64,000 nt of DNA from Bacillota bacterium (GTDB lineage Bacteria > Bacillota > Sulfobacillia > JAJZYS01 > JAJZLH01). Location: the NCBI GenBank assembly GCA_021850485.1, contig JAJZLY010000025.1:50249-114248 (forward strand), given 5' to 3'. The notes beneath the pieces are model-generated. The model was not told the origin of the DNA, ran no database searches, and saw only the letters and a list, made by a program, of their open reading frames with translations. The stretch's first letter is position 1, and every line of letters begins with the position of its first letter. A program made the position numbers and the translations under genes. This document shows, in pieces, positions 16,839-26,244 of this stretch.

Positions 16839-19443
16839 GGACCTGGTCGCCTTTGACCTGGAGACCAGCGGCTCGCGGCCGGGCCAAGACGCCATCATCG
16901 AGATCGGCGCCGCTCGTAGACGATCCGGCGAAGTGCAAACCTTCCAGACTTTTGTCAATCCTGGCCGACCGCTGACGCCGTTCATCCGCCACCTGACCGG
17001 CATCCGCGACCGAGACGTGCAGGCCGCCCCCACCCAGCAGGCTGCCTTGGCAGCCTTTTCGGACTTTGCCGGTTCGGCCACCTTGATCGCCCACAATGCC
17101 CCCTTCGACCTGTCCTTCCTGGAGGCAGGCGGCCTGCACCCCAAGGGGCGGGTGGTCGACTCCTTGTTCTTGGCCCAGATCTTACTGCCGGGACTGCCCA
17201 GTCACGGTCTGGCAGCGCATGCTGAGCGGCTGGGATTGAGTTTTCGCCACCACCGGGCCGAGGCGGACGCCACCGTCACCTTGCGGCTGATGGAGGACCT
17301 GCTGGACCGGCTGCAAGAGGTGGACCCAGGCTGGGCATCGCTGGCCATGCAAGTGGCCGCCACCAAAGCAGACGCCGATCTGGCCTTCTTTGCCGAGGCC
17401 CTGTTGCCGCTGGCCGGCCAAGGCACCTGGGCTGGTCCGCTAGCCCCGCCCGTGCCGCCGCCGCCGCCGCCGTGGCACCAGGTGAGCTTTGCCGACCTCG
17501 TCGGCCGTCTGGGCCTGCAAAGCCGGCCCAGCCAGGAGCGCTTCGCCGAAGCGGCCCGAGAGCTCCTAGCCACCGGCCAGATCGGGCTGATCGAGGCCGG
17601 TACTGGCACCGGCAAGACCATCGCCTACCTGCATGCCGCACTGAGCGCTGCTGGCGAAGGGGGGCGGGCGGTGATCTCGACCCACACCCGCACCTTGCAG
17701 GACCAACTGATCGGCAAAGACATCCCGCAGCTGGAGGCCGCCTCCAGCCCGACCGGGGCGGTGGTGCTGAAGGGGCAGTCCAATTACCTGTGCCTGTTGC
17801 GCTGGAATCAGGCCACGGCCGAGGTGACGGCAGGCGGGGACAGCGCCAGCCGCAAGGACCACCTGCGCCTGTTGTCCTGGCTGCGGGTGACCGAATCCGG
17901 AGAAGAGGAAGAGTTGCGCAGTTTGCACGTGCGAGACGAGGTCTGGCAATCGGTCAACGTGCGGGGCGAGATCTGCACCAAGGAAGCCTGCCCCTTCTTT
18001 CAGCCGTGCTTCTACTACCGCCGGCGCAGGGCGGCTGACCAGGCCCGGCTGGTGGTGGTGAACCACGCACTGCTGATGGCGGACGCCATGCTGCAAGGCG
18101 CATTGCTCCCGGAGACATCGGTGCTGGTGATCGACGAGGCGCATCACCTCGAGGAAGCGGCGATGCATGCCATCGGCGTCCACGTGGAAGAGACCGGCAT
18201 CAACCGGACCCTGGCCGAAATCACCAGTCAACAGCTGATCCACGGTGAGCATCAAGAGCTGCTCCGCCGCCTGGCCGATGCCACCCGCCGCAGCTGGCAG
18301 CGGCTGTGGGATCAGGTGTTCACTGTGGCCGGCCCTCGCCGCGAGCTCCGCCTGCCGCTGGCCGAAGGTCCATGGGCGGCGCTTGAGGCCCTGGCTGGTG
18401 AAGCCATCATGCCAACGCAGGAGCTGGCCTCCAGCCTGCTCCTGGCCACCCGCCAGATGGCGGACGACGACCCGCGGGCAGCCATCGGCCAGGGCCTGGC
18501 CGAGCGGTTGCGGATGAGCGTGGCCGGCCTGCAGCAGGTCCTGGCCGACGAGCTTCCTGTGCGCTGGCTGGAAACCGGGCGCAATCCCGGCCAGAGCCGA
18601 CTCAGAGCGAGCCCGCTCTATGCGGGAGATGCCCTGCAAGAGCTCTTGTACGACCGCCAGCCGGCGATCGTCATGACCTCTGCAACCTTGGCCATTGGCG
18701 ATGACTTCTCGCACCAAGCCGGCCTGCTCGGACTGAGCGGCCACGACCGGCTGGCGACGGTGCTCTTGCCCAGCCCGTTTTTGTTTCGCGATCAGGCTCT
18801 GGTGGCTGGCGTCGATGACCTGCCCGATCCGCGCACCGACGCCTTCGACCAGGCTTCGGTTCCGGTCTTGGCCCAGCTGCTGCCGCTGGCCCCGGCCGGA
18901 TCGCTGGTCCTGTGTACCTCCCACCGGCAGATTAGGGCCCTGACCGACCCGCTGCAAGACGCCCTTTCCGACTCCGGCATCACGGTGCTGGCCCAAGGTC
19001 GCCACGGCTCGCGGTCGGCGCTGCTGGAGCGCTTGCGCAAGGGTGAGCGGGTGGTGGTGATGGGTGCTCAGAGCTTCTGGGAAGGGATCGATGTGGTCGG
19101 CCCGGCATTGTCTTTGCTGGTGCTCACCCGACTGCCCTTTTCGCCGCCCGACACGCCCTTGCGCCAGGCTCGGGCCGAGGCCATTGATGCCGAGGGGGGC
19201 TCCTCGTTTCAGCTGCTCAGCCTGCCGGAGGCGGTGTTGCTGTTCAAGCAGGGATTTGGCCGTCTGATCCGCTCCATGGACGACCACGGTGCGGTGGTCA
19301 TCCTCGACCCCCGCTTCGTCCGCCAGCGGTACGGAGCCGCCTTTCGCAAGGCGCTGCCTGATCCCACCATCGTGATGGCGGATCAAGGCGAGGTCATCGC
19401 CCAGGTCAGGACGTGGCTGGCGGATTCTGCTCCTGGGCCCTGA
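16822..19443 (+). CDS. dinG: DinG-family helicase with N-terminal DEDD exonuclease domain
   Basis: An 873-residue fusion. Residues about 7-165 form a DnaQ-like 3'-5' exonuclease (FDLETSG, AHNAPFDLSFLE, HRAEADA). A proline-rich linker follows. The XPD/DinG-type SF2 helicase has GTGTGKTIAYL (Walker A), VIDEAHHLEE (DEAH), MTSATL and QSFWEGIDVVG. Between motifs Ia and II four cysteines (SNYLCLLRW, CTKEACPFFQPCFYY) look like an intact Fe-S cluster site, which B. subtilis DinG lacks, so this protein may be a real helicase. The ypmA-like gene just downstream repeats the Bacillus order. Confidence 0.9.
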   Translation: MSSPAEDLVAFDLETSGSRPGQDAIIEIGAARRRSGEVQTFQTFVNPGRPLTPFIRHLTGIRDRDVQAAPTQQAALAAFSDFAGSATLIAHNAPFDLSFLEAGGLHPKGRVVDSLFLAQILLPGLPSHGLAAHAERLGLSFRHHRAEADATVTLRLMEDLLDRLQEVDPGWASLAMQVAATKADADLAFFAEALLPLAGQGTWAGPLAPPVPPPPPPWHQVSFADLVGRLGLQSRPSQERFAEAARELLATGQIGLIEAGTGTGKTIAYLHAALSAAGEGGRAVISTHTRTLQDQLIGKDIPQLEAASSPTGAVVLKGQSNYLCLLRWNQATAEVTAGGDSASRKDHLRLLSWLRVTESGEEEELRSLHVRDEVWQSVNVRGEICTKEACPFFQPCFYYRRRRAADQARLVVVNHALLMADAMLQGALLPETSVLVIDEAHHLEEAAMHAIGVHVEETGINRTLAEITSQQLIHGEHQELLRRLADATRRSWQRLWDQVFTVAGPRRELRLPLAEGPWAALEALAGEAIMPTQELASSLLLATRQMADDDPRAAIGQGLAERLRMSVAGLQQVLADELPVRWLETGRNPGQSRLRASPLYAGDALQELLYDRQPAIVMTSATLAIGDDFSHQAGLLGLSGHDRLATVLLPSPFLFRDQALVAGVDDLPDPRTDAFDQASVPVLAQLLPLAPAGSLVLCTSHRQIRALTDPLQDALSDSGITVLAQGRHGSRSALLERLRKGERVVVMGAQSFWEGIDVVGPALSLLVLTRLPFSPPDTPLRQARAEAIDAEGGSSFQLLSLPEAVLLFKQGFGRLIRSMDDHGAVVILDPRFVRQRYGAAFRKALPDPTIVMADQGEVIAQVRTWLADSAPGP

Positions 19444-19744
19444 GTCGGCGCACCACCGCCAGCGGGTCGGTCAGCATGTCACCATTAACGGCCACCAAGT
19501 CGGCACCGGCCCGCTTGGCCTCAGCCAGACGCTTGGCCATGGAGTGCGGACTAAAGGCAATCACCGACACGCCCTTGGCCTTGGCCCGGCTGATCGCCTT
19601 CTCCCAGCCCAGAGCCGCCATGGTCCCGACATCCACCACCAGCAGCGATCCCGCCATCTGCTCCAGTTCACTCGAGGCCGCGGCAAAGGCCCCGCTCAGC
19701 CGGGAGTGGGCCATCAGGTCCGGAACCAGCAGGTCAATTTGCAT
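19406..19744 (-). CDS. Hypothetical protein with receiver-like alpha/beta fold
   Basis: A 112-residue protein with alternating hydrophobic strands and helices: IDLLVPDLM, LLVVDVGT, VSVIAFSPH, ADLVAVNGDML. The pattern suggests a small Rossmann or CheY-like fold. A VD is present where a receiver phospho-Asp would lie, but the family is not certain. ATG 19744 has GGAGG eight bases upstream. It converges on dinG and overlaps its 3' end by 38 bases. Confidence 0.55.
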   Translation of the reverse strand: MQIDLLVPDLMAHSRLSGAFAAASSELEQMAGSLLVVDVGTMAALGWEKAISRAKAKGVSVIAFSPHSMAKRLAEAKRAGADLVAVNGDMLTDPLAVVRRLRAQEQNPPATS

Positions 19745-19819
19745 TGTCTTCACCTCCGTCTGATCGTAGCAGGATTCACAGCGAGCGGTAGACTAAGGGG
19801 AGGAGCAGGGGGGATTTCG

Positions 19820-20035
19820 ATGCCCAAAGTGCGATACTGGCCGGTGCTGGCGGAAGAGACATTGCCGACCGCCACATCACTCCACCGCTGGGTCACCTTC
19901 CTCAATCAGGCCCTGAAGCGGGAGGGTTTCACCTTCGGTTTGGCCGAGCGAGACGCCACTTACCGTTTGACGGTCTATCGCACCGAGCCGTGGCCCACGC
20001 CTCAGGAGCCAATCACGAAGGGAGCATCTGAGTGA
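19820..20035 (+). CDS. ypmA: YpmA-like DUF4264 family protein
   Basis: A 71-residue protein. The segment WVTFLNQALKREGFTFGLAE followed by YRLTVYRT matches the conserved core of the Bacillota YpmA/DUF4264 family as I know it. In Bacillus subtilis ypmA lies next to dinG, as here. ATG 19820 follows GGAGCAGGGGGG. The stop overlaps the aldehyde dehydrogenase start by four bases. No function is known for the family. Confidence 0.72.
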   Translation: MPKVRYWPVLAEETLPTATSLHRWVTFLNQALKREGFTFGLAERDATYRLTVYRTEPWPTPQEPITKGASE

Positions 20036-21519
20036 GCACGCCGTACAGAATCCAAAACTACATCGGCGGCATCTGGCAAGATGCCGCCAGCGGCAAGACA
20101 ACCGAGGACTTCAACCCGGCCTCCGGCGAGGTGCTGGCTCTGGTTCCGGATTCGGATCAGTCGGACACCGACCGTGCCGTCGCCGCTGCGGTTTTGGCCT
20201 ACCAAACGTGGCGGCTGACGCCTGCGCCCAAGCGTGGCGAGATCGTGGCTCGGGCCGGTTTGATTTTGGCCCGGCGCAAAGAAGAGTTGGCCCGGATGAT
20301 GACCCGGGAGATGGGCAAGGTCCTGGAAGAGGCCCGCGGCGACGTCCAAGAGGGCATCGACATGGCGGCTTACATGAGCGGGGAGGGCAGGCGCTCGTTC
20401 GGCTACACCACCACCAGCGAGCTGCCGGACAAATTTGCCATGGCGGTGCGCGACCCGATCGGCGTCGGCGCCATCATCACGCCGTGGAACTTCCCGATGG
20501 CGATTCCCACCTGGAAGACGTTTCCAGCCCTGGTCGCCGGCAACACGCTGGTGTTCAAACCGGCCACCGACACGCCGCTTTTGGCGATGGAACTGGTGCG
20601 GGCCTTGGAAGAGGCGGGGTTGCCTGGCGGCGTTTTGAACTTTGTCTGCGGTTCGGGCAGCCAGGTGGGGGAGCGGCTGATCGGCCATCCCCAGATTCAG
20701 TTCATCTCCTTTACCGGCTCCGGCGACGTCGGGCGGCGGGTGGCGACCGTGGGCGGCGATGGACTGAAGCGGGTCTCGCTGGAACTGGGCGGCAAAAACG
20801 CCGTGATTGTGATGGACGATGCCAATTTGGACCTGGCGGTGGACGGCATCATCTGGTCCGCTTATGGCACCGCCGGCCAGCGCTGCACAGCTTGCAGCCG
20901 GGTGATCGTGGACCGTAAGGTCCACCGCCAGTTGATCGATCGCCTGTCCGCACGGGTGGCGGCCTTGAACTTGGGCGACGGCCTCGATCCGGCCGTCCAG
21001 GTCGGACCGGTCATCAATCGGGCGGCCCGGGATCGGATCCACAGTTACGTACAGGTGGGCGTCCAAGAGGGCGGCCAGCTGATCGCCGGCGGTCAGGTAG
21101 CCGAGACCGGCGCCTTGGCCAGGGGACACTTCTATCAGCCGACCCTGTTCGACCAGGTGACCCCAGACATGCGCATCGCCCGCGAGGAGATCTTTGGCCC
21201 CGTCTTGTCGGTGATCGAAGCACACGGGCTTGAAGACGCCGTCGCCAAGGCCAATGGTGTCGCCTACGGGCTGAGCGCGTCGATCTTTTCGCAAGATGTG
21301 AATCGGGTGTTCCGAGCGATCAGAGATCTCGCCACCGGCATCGTCTACGTCAACGCCGGCACCACGGGCGCTGAAATCCACCTGCCATTCGGCGGCCAAA
21401 AAGGCACCGGCAACGGGCATCGGGAGGCGGGCACCGCCGCCATCGACTTTTTCACCGAGTGGAAGGCAGTGTACGTGGACTACAGCGGTCGCCTGCAGAG
21501 GGCTCAGATTGACACCTAA
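20032..21519 (+). CDS. NAD(P)-dependent aldehyde dehydrogenase
   Basis: A 495-residue ALDH. Key blocks: TPWNFPMAIPTWKTFPALVAGN, FTGSGDVGRRV, LELGGKNAVIV (catalytic Glu), GQRCTACSR (catalytic Cys) and EEIFGPVLSVI. The N-terminus (YIGGIWQDAASGKTTEDFNPASGEVLA) resembles semialdehyde and alpha-aminoadipic/ketoglutarate semialdehyde dehydrogenases; the exact substrate is unknown. GTG 20032 overlaps the ypmA stop. It is followed by an ATP-grasp-like gene and pruA, suggesting one amino-acid or polyamine catabolic unit. Confidence 0.88.
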   Translation: MSTPYRIQNYIGGIWQDAASGKTTEDFNPASGEVLALVPDSDQSDTDRAVAAAVLAYQTWRLTPAPKRGEIVARAGLILARRKEELARMMTREMGKVLEEARGDVQEGIDMAAYMSGEGRRSFGYTTTSELPDKFAMAVRDPIGVGAIITPWNFPMAIPTWKTFPALVAGNTLVFKPATDTPLLAMELVRALEEAGLPGGVLNFVCGSGSQVGERLIGHPQIQFISFTGSGDVGRRVATVGGDGLKRVSLELGGKNAVIVMDDANLDLAVDGIIWSAYGTAGQRCTACSRVIVDRKVHRQLIDRLSARVAALNLGDGLDPAVQVGPVINRAARDRIHSYVQVGVQEGGQLIAGGQVAETGALARGHFYQPTLFDQVTPDMRIAREEIFGPVLSVIEAHGLEDAVAKANGVAYGLSASIFSQDVNRVFRAIRDLATGIVYVNAGTTGAEIHLPFGGQKGTGNGHREAGTAAIDFFTEWKAVYVDYSGRLQRAQIDT

Positions 21520-22912
21520 GCCAGCGGTTCAGGCCGATCTCGATCTACTGAGGAGCCTGGCCAGCCATCCCCTGTTCGGCCAGCAGTCAAACGACGGCCA
21601 GCCCTTTGCCATCGCACCCGCTCCGGTGCGCCTGCCGGAGGCCATGGCCACTGCCATCACCACCCTGGGCACCGATCTGGTTGCCTTTCAGTCGGCCTTA
21701 AACGACCTCTATTGGCGCTCGTTGCACCAACCCGATCTGGCCTTCGTGACGAATTACTTGGACCAGGGAAAAGACGAAACCCTGCGCCTGCTCGGGCAGA
21801 TGAAGCGGTTGAAAGGCGAACTGCCGATCATCACTCGGCCGGACCTGCTGTGGACAGACGACGGCCTGAAGGCCACCGAGCTGGACGCGGTCCCGGGAGG
21901 TTTTGGGCTGGTGGCGGCGTTGCAGGCAGCATACGCCCGGACGGGTTACACGCCATGGGGCGGGGCCTATGGCATGGTCGATAGCGTGGGTGCGGCGCTG
22001 GCCGCTTTGGCATCCGCCGCCAATCCTCTGAGTGCGATCGTAGTGTCCGATGAGTCGGCCGACTACCGGCCAGAGATGGAGGCGCTGGCTGATCTGGCCG
22101 CCGGTCGGGGCTTTGCCATCGAGGTGCTTTCGCCCAAGGACCTGCGCTTTTCTGAAGACGGCCTGCTCTGCCCGGACGGCCGGCGCATCGACGTGCTCTA
22201 TCGCTTTTTCGAGCTGTTCGACTGGCGCAACGTGCCGAAGGCGGAGATCATTTTTTACCTGGTCAAAAAGCGCAAACTGGTGCTCACGCCGCCAGTCAAG
22301 GCCTACCTCGAGGAAAAGTTGGCTCTCGCCCTGTTTCGCCTGCCCCAGTTGCACCGTTTTTGGCGAGAACAGCTGGGCGAACAAGCCCAGGTGCGGCTTC
22401 AGCGGTTGTTCCCGGAGTCTTGGGTGGTCGACGGCCGGCCGCTGCCGCCCTTCGCCGAGATCTCCGGTCTGCGCCTGGATGGACAGCCGGTGCACACTTT
22501 CTCGCAATTTTCCTCCCTCACCCAGCGTCAGCGCGAGGACTGGCTGCTCAAGCCGTCCGGCTTCTCGCCCCTGGCCTGGGGCGGCCACGGGGTGCGCTTA
22601 GGCGCCGATCTTTCCCAGGAAGCCTGGCAGCAGGCGTGGCAAGATGCCCAGCAGGCCGATCGCATGGGCCAATCGCCGTGGATCTTGCAGCGCTACCACA
22701 AGCCTCAGGTGATGGCTGTCGAGCGGCTGGAGTCAGACGGCAGCCGCGGTATGATGGAGGCTAGGTGGCGGGTGTCGCCCTATTACCTGACCCGCGGCAA
22801 GGCGGTCGACCTGGCTGGCGTGCTGGTGACGGCCGTGCCCAAGGATAAAAAGCTGGTCCACGGCATGTCGGTGGCCGTCATGTCGGTGGCGGCGGATCCA
22901 GACGTGGCCTGA
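21509..22912 (+). CDS. ATP-grasp-like protein of unknown function
   Basis: A 467-residue protein I cannot assign to a named enzyme. ITRPDLLWTDDGLKATELDAVPGGFG, a central TPPVKAYLEEKLALAL and the late LLKPSGFSPLAWGGHGVRLG and WILQRYHKP segments look like an ATP-grasp ligase of the glutathionylspermidine-synthase-like kind: the Lys in LLKP would contact ATP, and ELDAVPGG would match the N-terminal substrate region. The TTG start lies inside the end of the aldehyde dehydrogenase gene, with GAGGG upstream, so it is co-translated. It sits between two dehydrogenases. A carboxylate-amine ligase activity is inference only. Confidence 0.5.
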   Translation: MTPKPAVQADLDLLRSLASHPLFGQQSNDGQPFAIAPAPVRLPEAMATAITTLGTDLVAFQSALNDLYWRSLHQPDLAFVTNYLDQGKDETLRLLGQMKRLKGELPIITRPDLLWTDDGLKATELDAVPGGFGLVAALQAAYARTGYTPWGGAYGMVDSVGAALAALASAANPLSAIVVSDESADYRPEMEALADLAAGRGFAIEVLSPKDLRFSEDGLLCPDGRRIDVLYRFFELFDWRNVPKAEIIFYLVKKRKLVLTPPVKAYLEEKLALALFRLPQLHRFWREQLGEQAQVRLQRLFPESWVVDGRPLPPFAEISGLRLDGQPVHTFSQFSSLTQRQREDWLLKPSGFSPLAWGGHGVRLGADLSQEAWQQAWQDAQQADRMGQSPWILQRYHKPQVMAVERLESDGSRGMMEARWRVSPYYLTRGKAVDLAGVLVTAVPKDKKLVHGMSVAVMSVAADPDVA

Positions 22913-22935
22913 ATCTCAGTCGAGGAGGTCGCTCC

Positions 22936-24483
22936 ATGCTGACACCGTTCGTGAATGAGCCGCTGCGGGATTTTTCGGATCCGGTCCAGCGCACCGCCAT
23001 GCAACAGGCGATCACAGAAGTCGCCAGCCGGCTTGGCGAGTCGCGGCCGCTTGTGATCAACGGTCAGGCCGTGAGTGGGGTGGGGGAGATGGTCTCCACC
23101 GATCCCGCCGACAACCAGACGGTGGTGGCCAAGGTTGCCAAGGCCGGACCGGCCGACGTTGAGCGCGCCATTACCGGCGCCTGGGACGCTTTTAGTGCCT
23201 GGCAGGCCTGGACGCCGGCGGCTCGCGCCCAGGTCTTGGTACGCGCCGCCGCCATCATGCGCCGGCGCAAGTCCGAACTGAGCGCCTGGGAAATCTTTGA
23301 GGCCGGCAAGACCTGGGGCGAAGCCGATGGCGATGTGGCCGAGGCGATCGACTTCTTGGAGTACTACGCCCGCCAGATGATTCGCCTCGGGCAAGGGGTG
23401 GAAGTCACCCAGTTGCCGGGAGAGGGCGATGAAGCCTTCTATCAGGCACTCGGCGTCGGCGTGGTGATCCCACCTTGGAACTTTCCGCTGGCCATTCCCA
23501 CCGGCATGGTTTCGGCGGCGGTGGTGAGCGGCAACGCCGTGCTCTTCAAGCCAGCCTCCACCACCCCGATGCTGGGCGCTCTGCTGGTCGAGATTCTGAC
23601 CGCAGCCGGGTTGCCTCCCGGTGTGGTGCAGTTCTTACCCGGCGCCGGCGCCGCCATCGGCGACCTGATGGTCAGCCACCCCAAAGTCCGCTTCATCAGC
23701 TTCACCGGCAGCAAGGACGTCGGGCTGCACATCATCGAACTGGCCGCCCACCATCAGCCCGGCCAGCGCTGGGTGAAACGGGTGGTGGCCGAGATGGGCG
23801 GCAAAGACGCCATCGTGGTCGATGAGACCGCCGATCTATCGCTGGCCGCCGATGGCATCGTCGCCTCTGCCTTCGGCTTTCAGGGGCAGAAGTGCTCAGC
23901 ATGCTCGCGGGCGATCATTGTCGACGCGGTCTACGACTTGGTGGTGGCGGCGGTGGTGGAGAGGACCAGGGCCCTGGTCATGGGCCATCCCCAAGACCCC
24001 ACCGTGCAGGTGGGGCCGGTGATCGATCCCCGGGCCAAGGACAAGATCGCCACCTATCTGGCACTGGCACCCAAGGAGGGCACCGTGGCCATCGGCGGCC
24101 AGGTGGCGGATCGACCGGGCAACTACATCCAACCGACCGTTGTGGTGGACGTCGCCCCTGACGCCCGCCTGGCTCAGGAGGAGATCTTCGGACCGGTCCT
24201 GACCGTGATCCGGGCCACCGATTTTGAACACGCTCTGCAGATCGCCAACGGCACCGAGTACGGTTTGACTGGGTCTTTATACTCGGCGGACCGCTCCCGC
24301 ATCTCCAGGGCCCGCACCGAGTTTCAGGTCGGCAACCTGTACATCAACCGCAAGTGCACGGGCGCCATGGTCGGCGCCCACCCGTTTGGCGGCTTCAATA
24401 TGTCGGGGACCGACTCGAAGACCGGAAGCCCAGATTATCTACTGCTCTTTTTGGAGATGAAGGCGGTTGCCGAGAAGTTCTAG
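22936..24483 (+). CDS. pruA: L-glutamate gamma-semialdehyde dehydrogenase (1-pyrroline-5-carboxylate dehydrogenase)
   Basis: A 515-residue enzyme of the RocA/PruA type, oxidising glutamate semialdehyde to glutamate in proline and arginine breakdown. The N-terminus MLTPFVNEPLRDFSDP, PPWNFPLAIPTGMVSAA, EMGGKDAIVVD and GFQGQKCSACSR (catalytic Cys) are diagnostic. GAGGAGG precedes the ATG. No proline dehydrogenase is in the window, so arginine or ornithine (through an aminotransferase such as the one at 9077) could be the source; that link is inference. Confidence 0.94.
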   Translation: MLTPFVNEPLRDFSDPVQRTAMQQAITEVASRLGESRPLVINGQAVSGVGEMVSTDPADNQTVVAKVAKAGPADVERAITGAWDAFSAWQAWTPAARAQVLVRAAAIMRRRKSELSAWEIFEAGKTWGEADGDVAEAIDFLEYYARQMIRLGQGVEVTQLPGEGDEAFYQALGVGVVIPPWNFPLAIPTGMVSAAVVSGNAVLFKPASTTPMLGALLVEILTAAGLPPGVVQFLPGAGAAIGDLMVSHPKVRFISFTGSKDVGLHIIELAAHHQPGQRWVKRVVAEMGGKDAIVVDETADLSLAADGIVASAFGFQGQKCSACSRAIIVDAVYDLVVAAVVERTRALVMGHPQDPTVQVGPVIDPRAKDKIATYLALAPKEGTVAIGGQVADRPGNYIQPTVVVDVAPDARLAQEEIFGPVLTVIRATDFEHALQIANGTEYGLTGSLYSADRSRISRARTEFQVGNLYINRKCTGAMVGAHPFGGFNMSGTDSKTGSPDYLLLFLEMKAVAEKF

Positions 24484-25480
24484 GGTGAGGCCGCACCGTC
24501 GTTTCCGGCCGATGCGCCTGGTCGCTGCAGTGGTCTTGGTCGCGGTGTTGTTGCTGGTCCGCCAGGCGCTGATCGGCCCGCCGCCGAGCACGGCTCCCAC
24601 CGGCACAACCAAGGTGACGACCAAGGCCGTGTCTGCTCGGATCCAGGTCGCCACCGCACCCAGCCTGACCCAGGCGGTGGAGGGAGACGCCGCTGCCCTA
24701 GTCGGCAGCACCATCTGGGTGGCCGGCGGGCTGACTGCCCAGGGACTGTCCTCAGCGGCCCTCACTCCCTACCAGCCGACAACCGGTCCTGGACCTGCGG
24801 TCACCCTGCCAGATCGGCTGCATGACGCGGCGGCGGTTGGCCTGAGCGGCCAACTCTTCATCTTCGGAGGCGGCCGCTTCACCTCCAGCGCCGCCGCCTC
24901 GGCCTTCACACCACCTGGCCAGTTCACCACCTTGCTCAACCTGCCGACGCCCTTGTCTGACCTGTGGGCAGCCGACGTGGCCGGACAGCTGCTGATCGGT
25001 GGCGGCCACAATAGTGGCGCTCCGAATTCCACCGTGTGGGCCTATCACCCCAGCACCAACAGCTACCAGACCCTGTTGCCGCTGCCGGTCGCCACTCGCT
25101 ACGCCGCCAGCGCCGTGGTCCACAACACGCTCTATGTGATCGGCGGCGAGACCCAGACCGGCGGTAGTCACGACATCATCGCGGTCAGCACCAGCGGCGT
25201 CTCCCGGGTGGTGGCGCAGCTGCCGGTGGCAGTGTGGAAGGCGGCAGCGGGCGTGCTAAACGGCCAGGTCTACATCTTCGGAGGCAAAGTGGGTGGCTCG
25301 CTGACCAACACCATCTACCGCTTCAACCCAACGACCGACCAGGTCAGCGTGGCGGGCCATCTACCTCAGCCCTGGGCGTACGGTGCTGCCGTCTCCACCT
25401 CCAGGGGCATCTATCTGCTCGGCGGGGAGGGGAGCGGCGGCACGCTCGCCACCGTCTACCAGGTGGCCTTAGTGCGCTGA
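24467..25480 (+). CDS. Membrane-anchored kelch-repeat protein
   Basis: About 337 residues. A basic N-terminus precedes a single transmembrane helix (LVAAVVLVAVLLLV); the rest should be outside the cell. Kelch blades are marked by paired Gly motifs: WVAGG, FIFGGG, LIGGG, YVIGGE, YIFGGK and YLLGGE, giving a beta-propeller of five or six blades. The start is uncertain: TTG 24467 overlaps pruA; GTG 24485 is also in frame. It is likely co-transcribed with pruA, but no functional link is evident. Confidence 0.72.
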   Translation: MPRSSRVRPHRRFRPMRLVAAVVLVAVLLLVRQALIGPPPSTAPTGTTKVTTKAVSARIQVATAPSLTQAVEGDAAALVGSTIWVAGGLTAQGLSSAALTPYQPTTGPGPAVTLPDRLHDAAAVGLSGQLFIFGGGRFTSSAAASAFTPPGQFTTLLNLPTPLSDLWAADVAGQLLIGGGHNSGAPNSTVWAYHPSTNSYQTLLPLPVATRYAASAVVHNTLYVIGGETQTGGSHDIIAVSTSGVSRVVAQLPVAVWKAAAGVLNGQVYIFGGKVGGSLTNTIYRFNPTTDQVSVAGHLPQPWAYGAAVSTSRGIYLLGGEGSGGTLATVYQVALVR

Positions 25481-25707
25481 GCCCTTGACCCGGACACCGC
25501 ACCAGGCTCCACGGCCGGGCCAGATGCATGATCGCCTGTCCCACAAAGGCGAGTGGTGACTGGCAGCGAACAGGCGCTATGGGAGGCTGTGCCTGCGTCG
25601 GATCAAGCGGGCCAGCTGACAGGGGCCGGCGTCAGGGCAGGAGACCTCAGGTCCAGCAGGTGAGGGACGGGCGACCGGTCACGCCAGATCGGATTTCGGG
25701 AACGGGG

Positions 25708-26145
25708 GTGGGCGCATTGCGGAGGGAGTTCGAGTTTCTGGGCAACCACATCCGCTTGCTGCAGGCCACGGAAGACACGCGCTCCGCATACACCATGGTG
25801 GAGATGACGTGGGATGCGGGGTTCAGCGTGCCGCCGCACATGCACAGCCGGGAGGATGAGGCGACTTACGTCCTGGAGGGTCGGATTCGGTTTTGGCTGG
25901 ACGGAAAGACCTTCGAGGCAGGCCCTGGTGAGTTCGTGACCAAGCCCAAGGGCATCCCCCATGCGATGTCAAACGGCCAAGGCGGGTCGTGCCGCTTTCT
26001 CGAGGTGTACACGCCTGCTGGGCTCGAAGGCTACTTCTGGGAGGTTGCTCAGCTGTTCGCAAGCGGCAAGCTCTCAGCGCAAACCATCGGCCACATTCAG
26101 GCGACCTATGGCATCAGTCCGGTCAACCCGGGGGACGGGGGGTAG
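25708..26145 (+). CDS. Cupin domain protein
   Basis: A 145-residue single-domain cupin. Motif 1 is PPHMHSREDEATYVLEGRIRF (His, His, Glu ligands) and motif 2 is PGEFVTKPKGIPHAM (fourth His), so a metal centre should form. The C-terminal tail (YFWEVAQLFASGKL, IQATYGI) resembles that of quercetinase-like cupins of unknown substrate. The start is a choice between GTG 25708 and TTG 25717; both follow a G-rich stretch. A longer upstream frame exists but has no support. Confidence 0.75.
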   Translation: MGALRREFEFLGNHIRLLQATEDTRSAYTMVEMTWDAGFSVPPHMHSREDEATYVLEGRIRFWLDGKTFEAGPGEFVTKPKGIPHAMSNGQGGSCRFLEVYTPAGLEGYFWEVAQLFASGKLSAQTIGHIQATYGISPVNPGDGG

Positions 26146-26244
26146 TCTCAGATCGGCCTTGCCCGCTCGGGGACTGAACCGGGCCAGTACAGACTTTGGG
26201 CCGGTCAGCGCCTGAGCGCCGCCTGGTCGAGGCGGCCGGCTCGG

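Noticed and set aside
17566..19386. A 606-codon minus-strand frame opposite dinG
   Set aside because: Same reason: antisense to a well-supported gene, no motifs.
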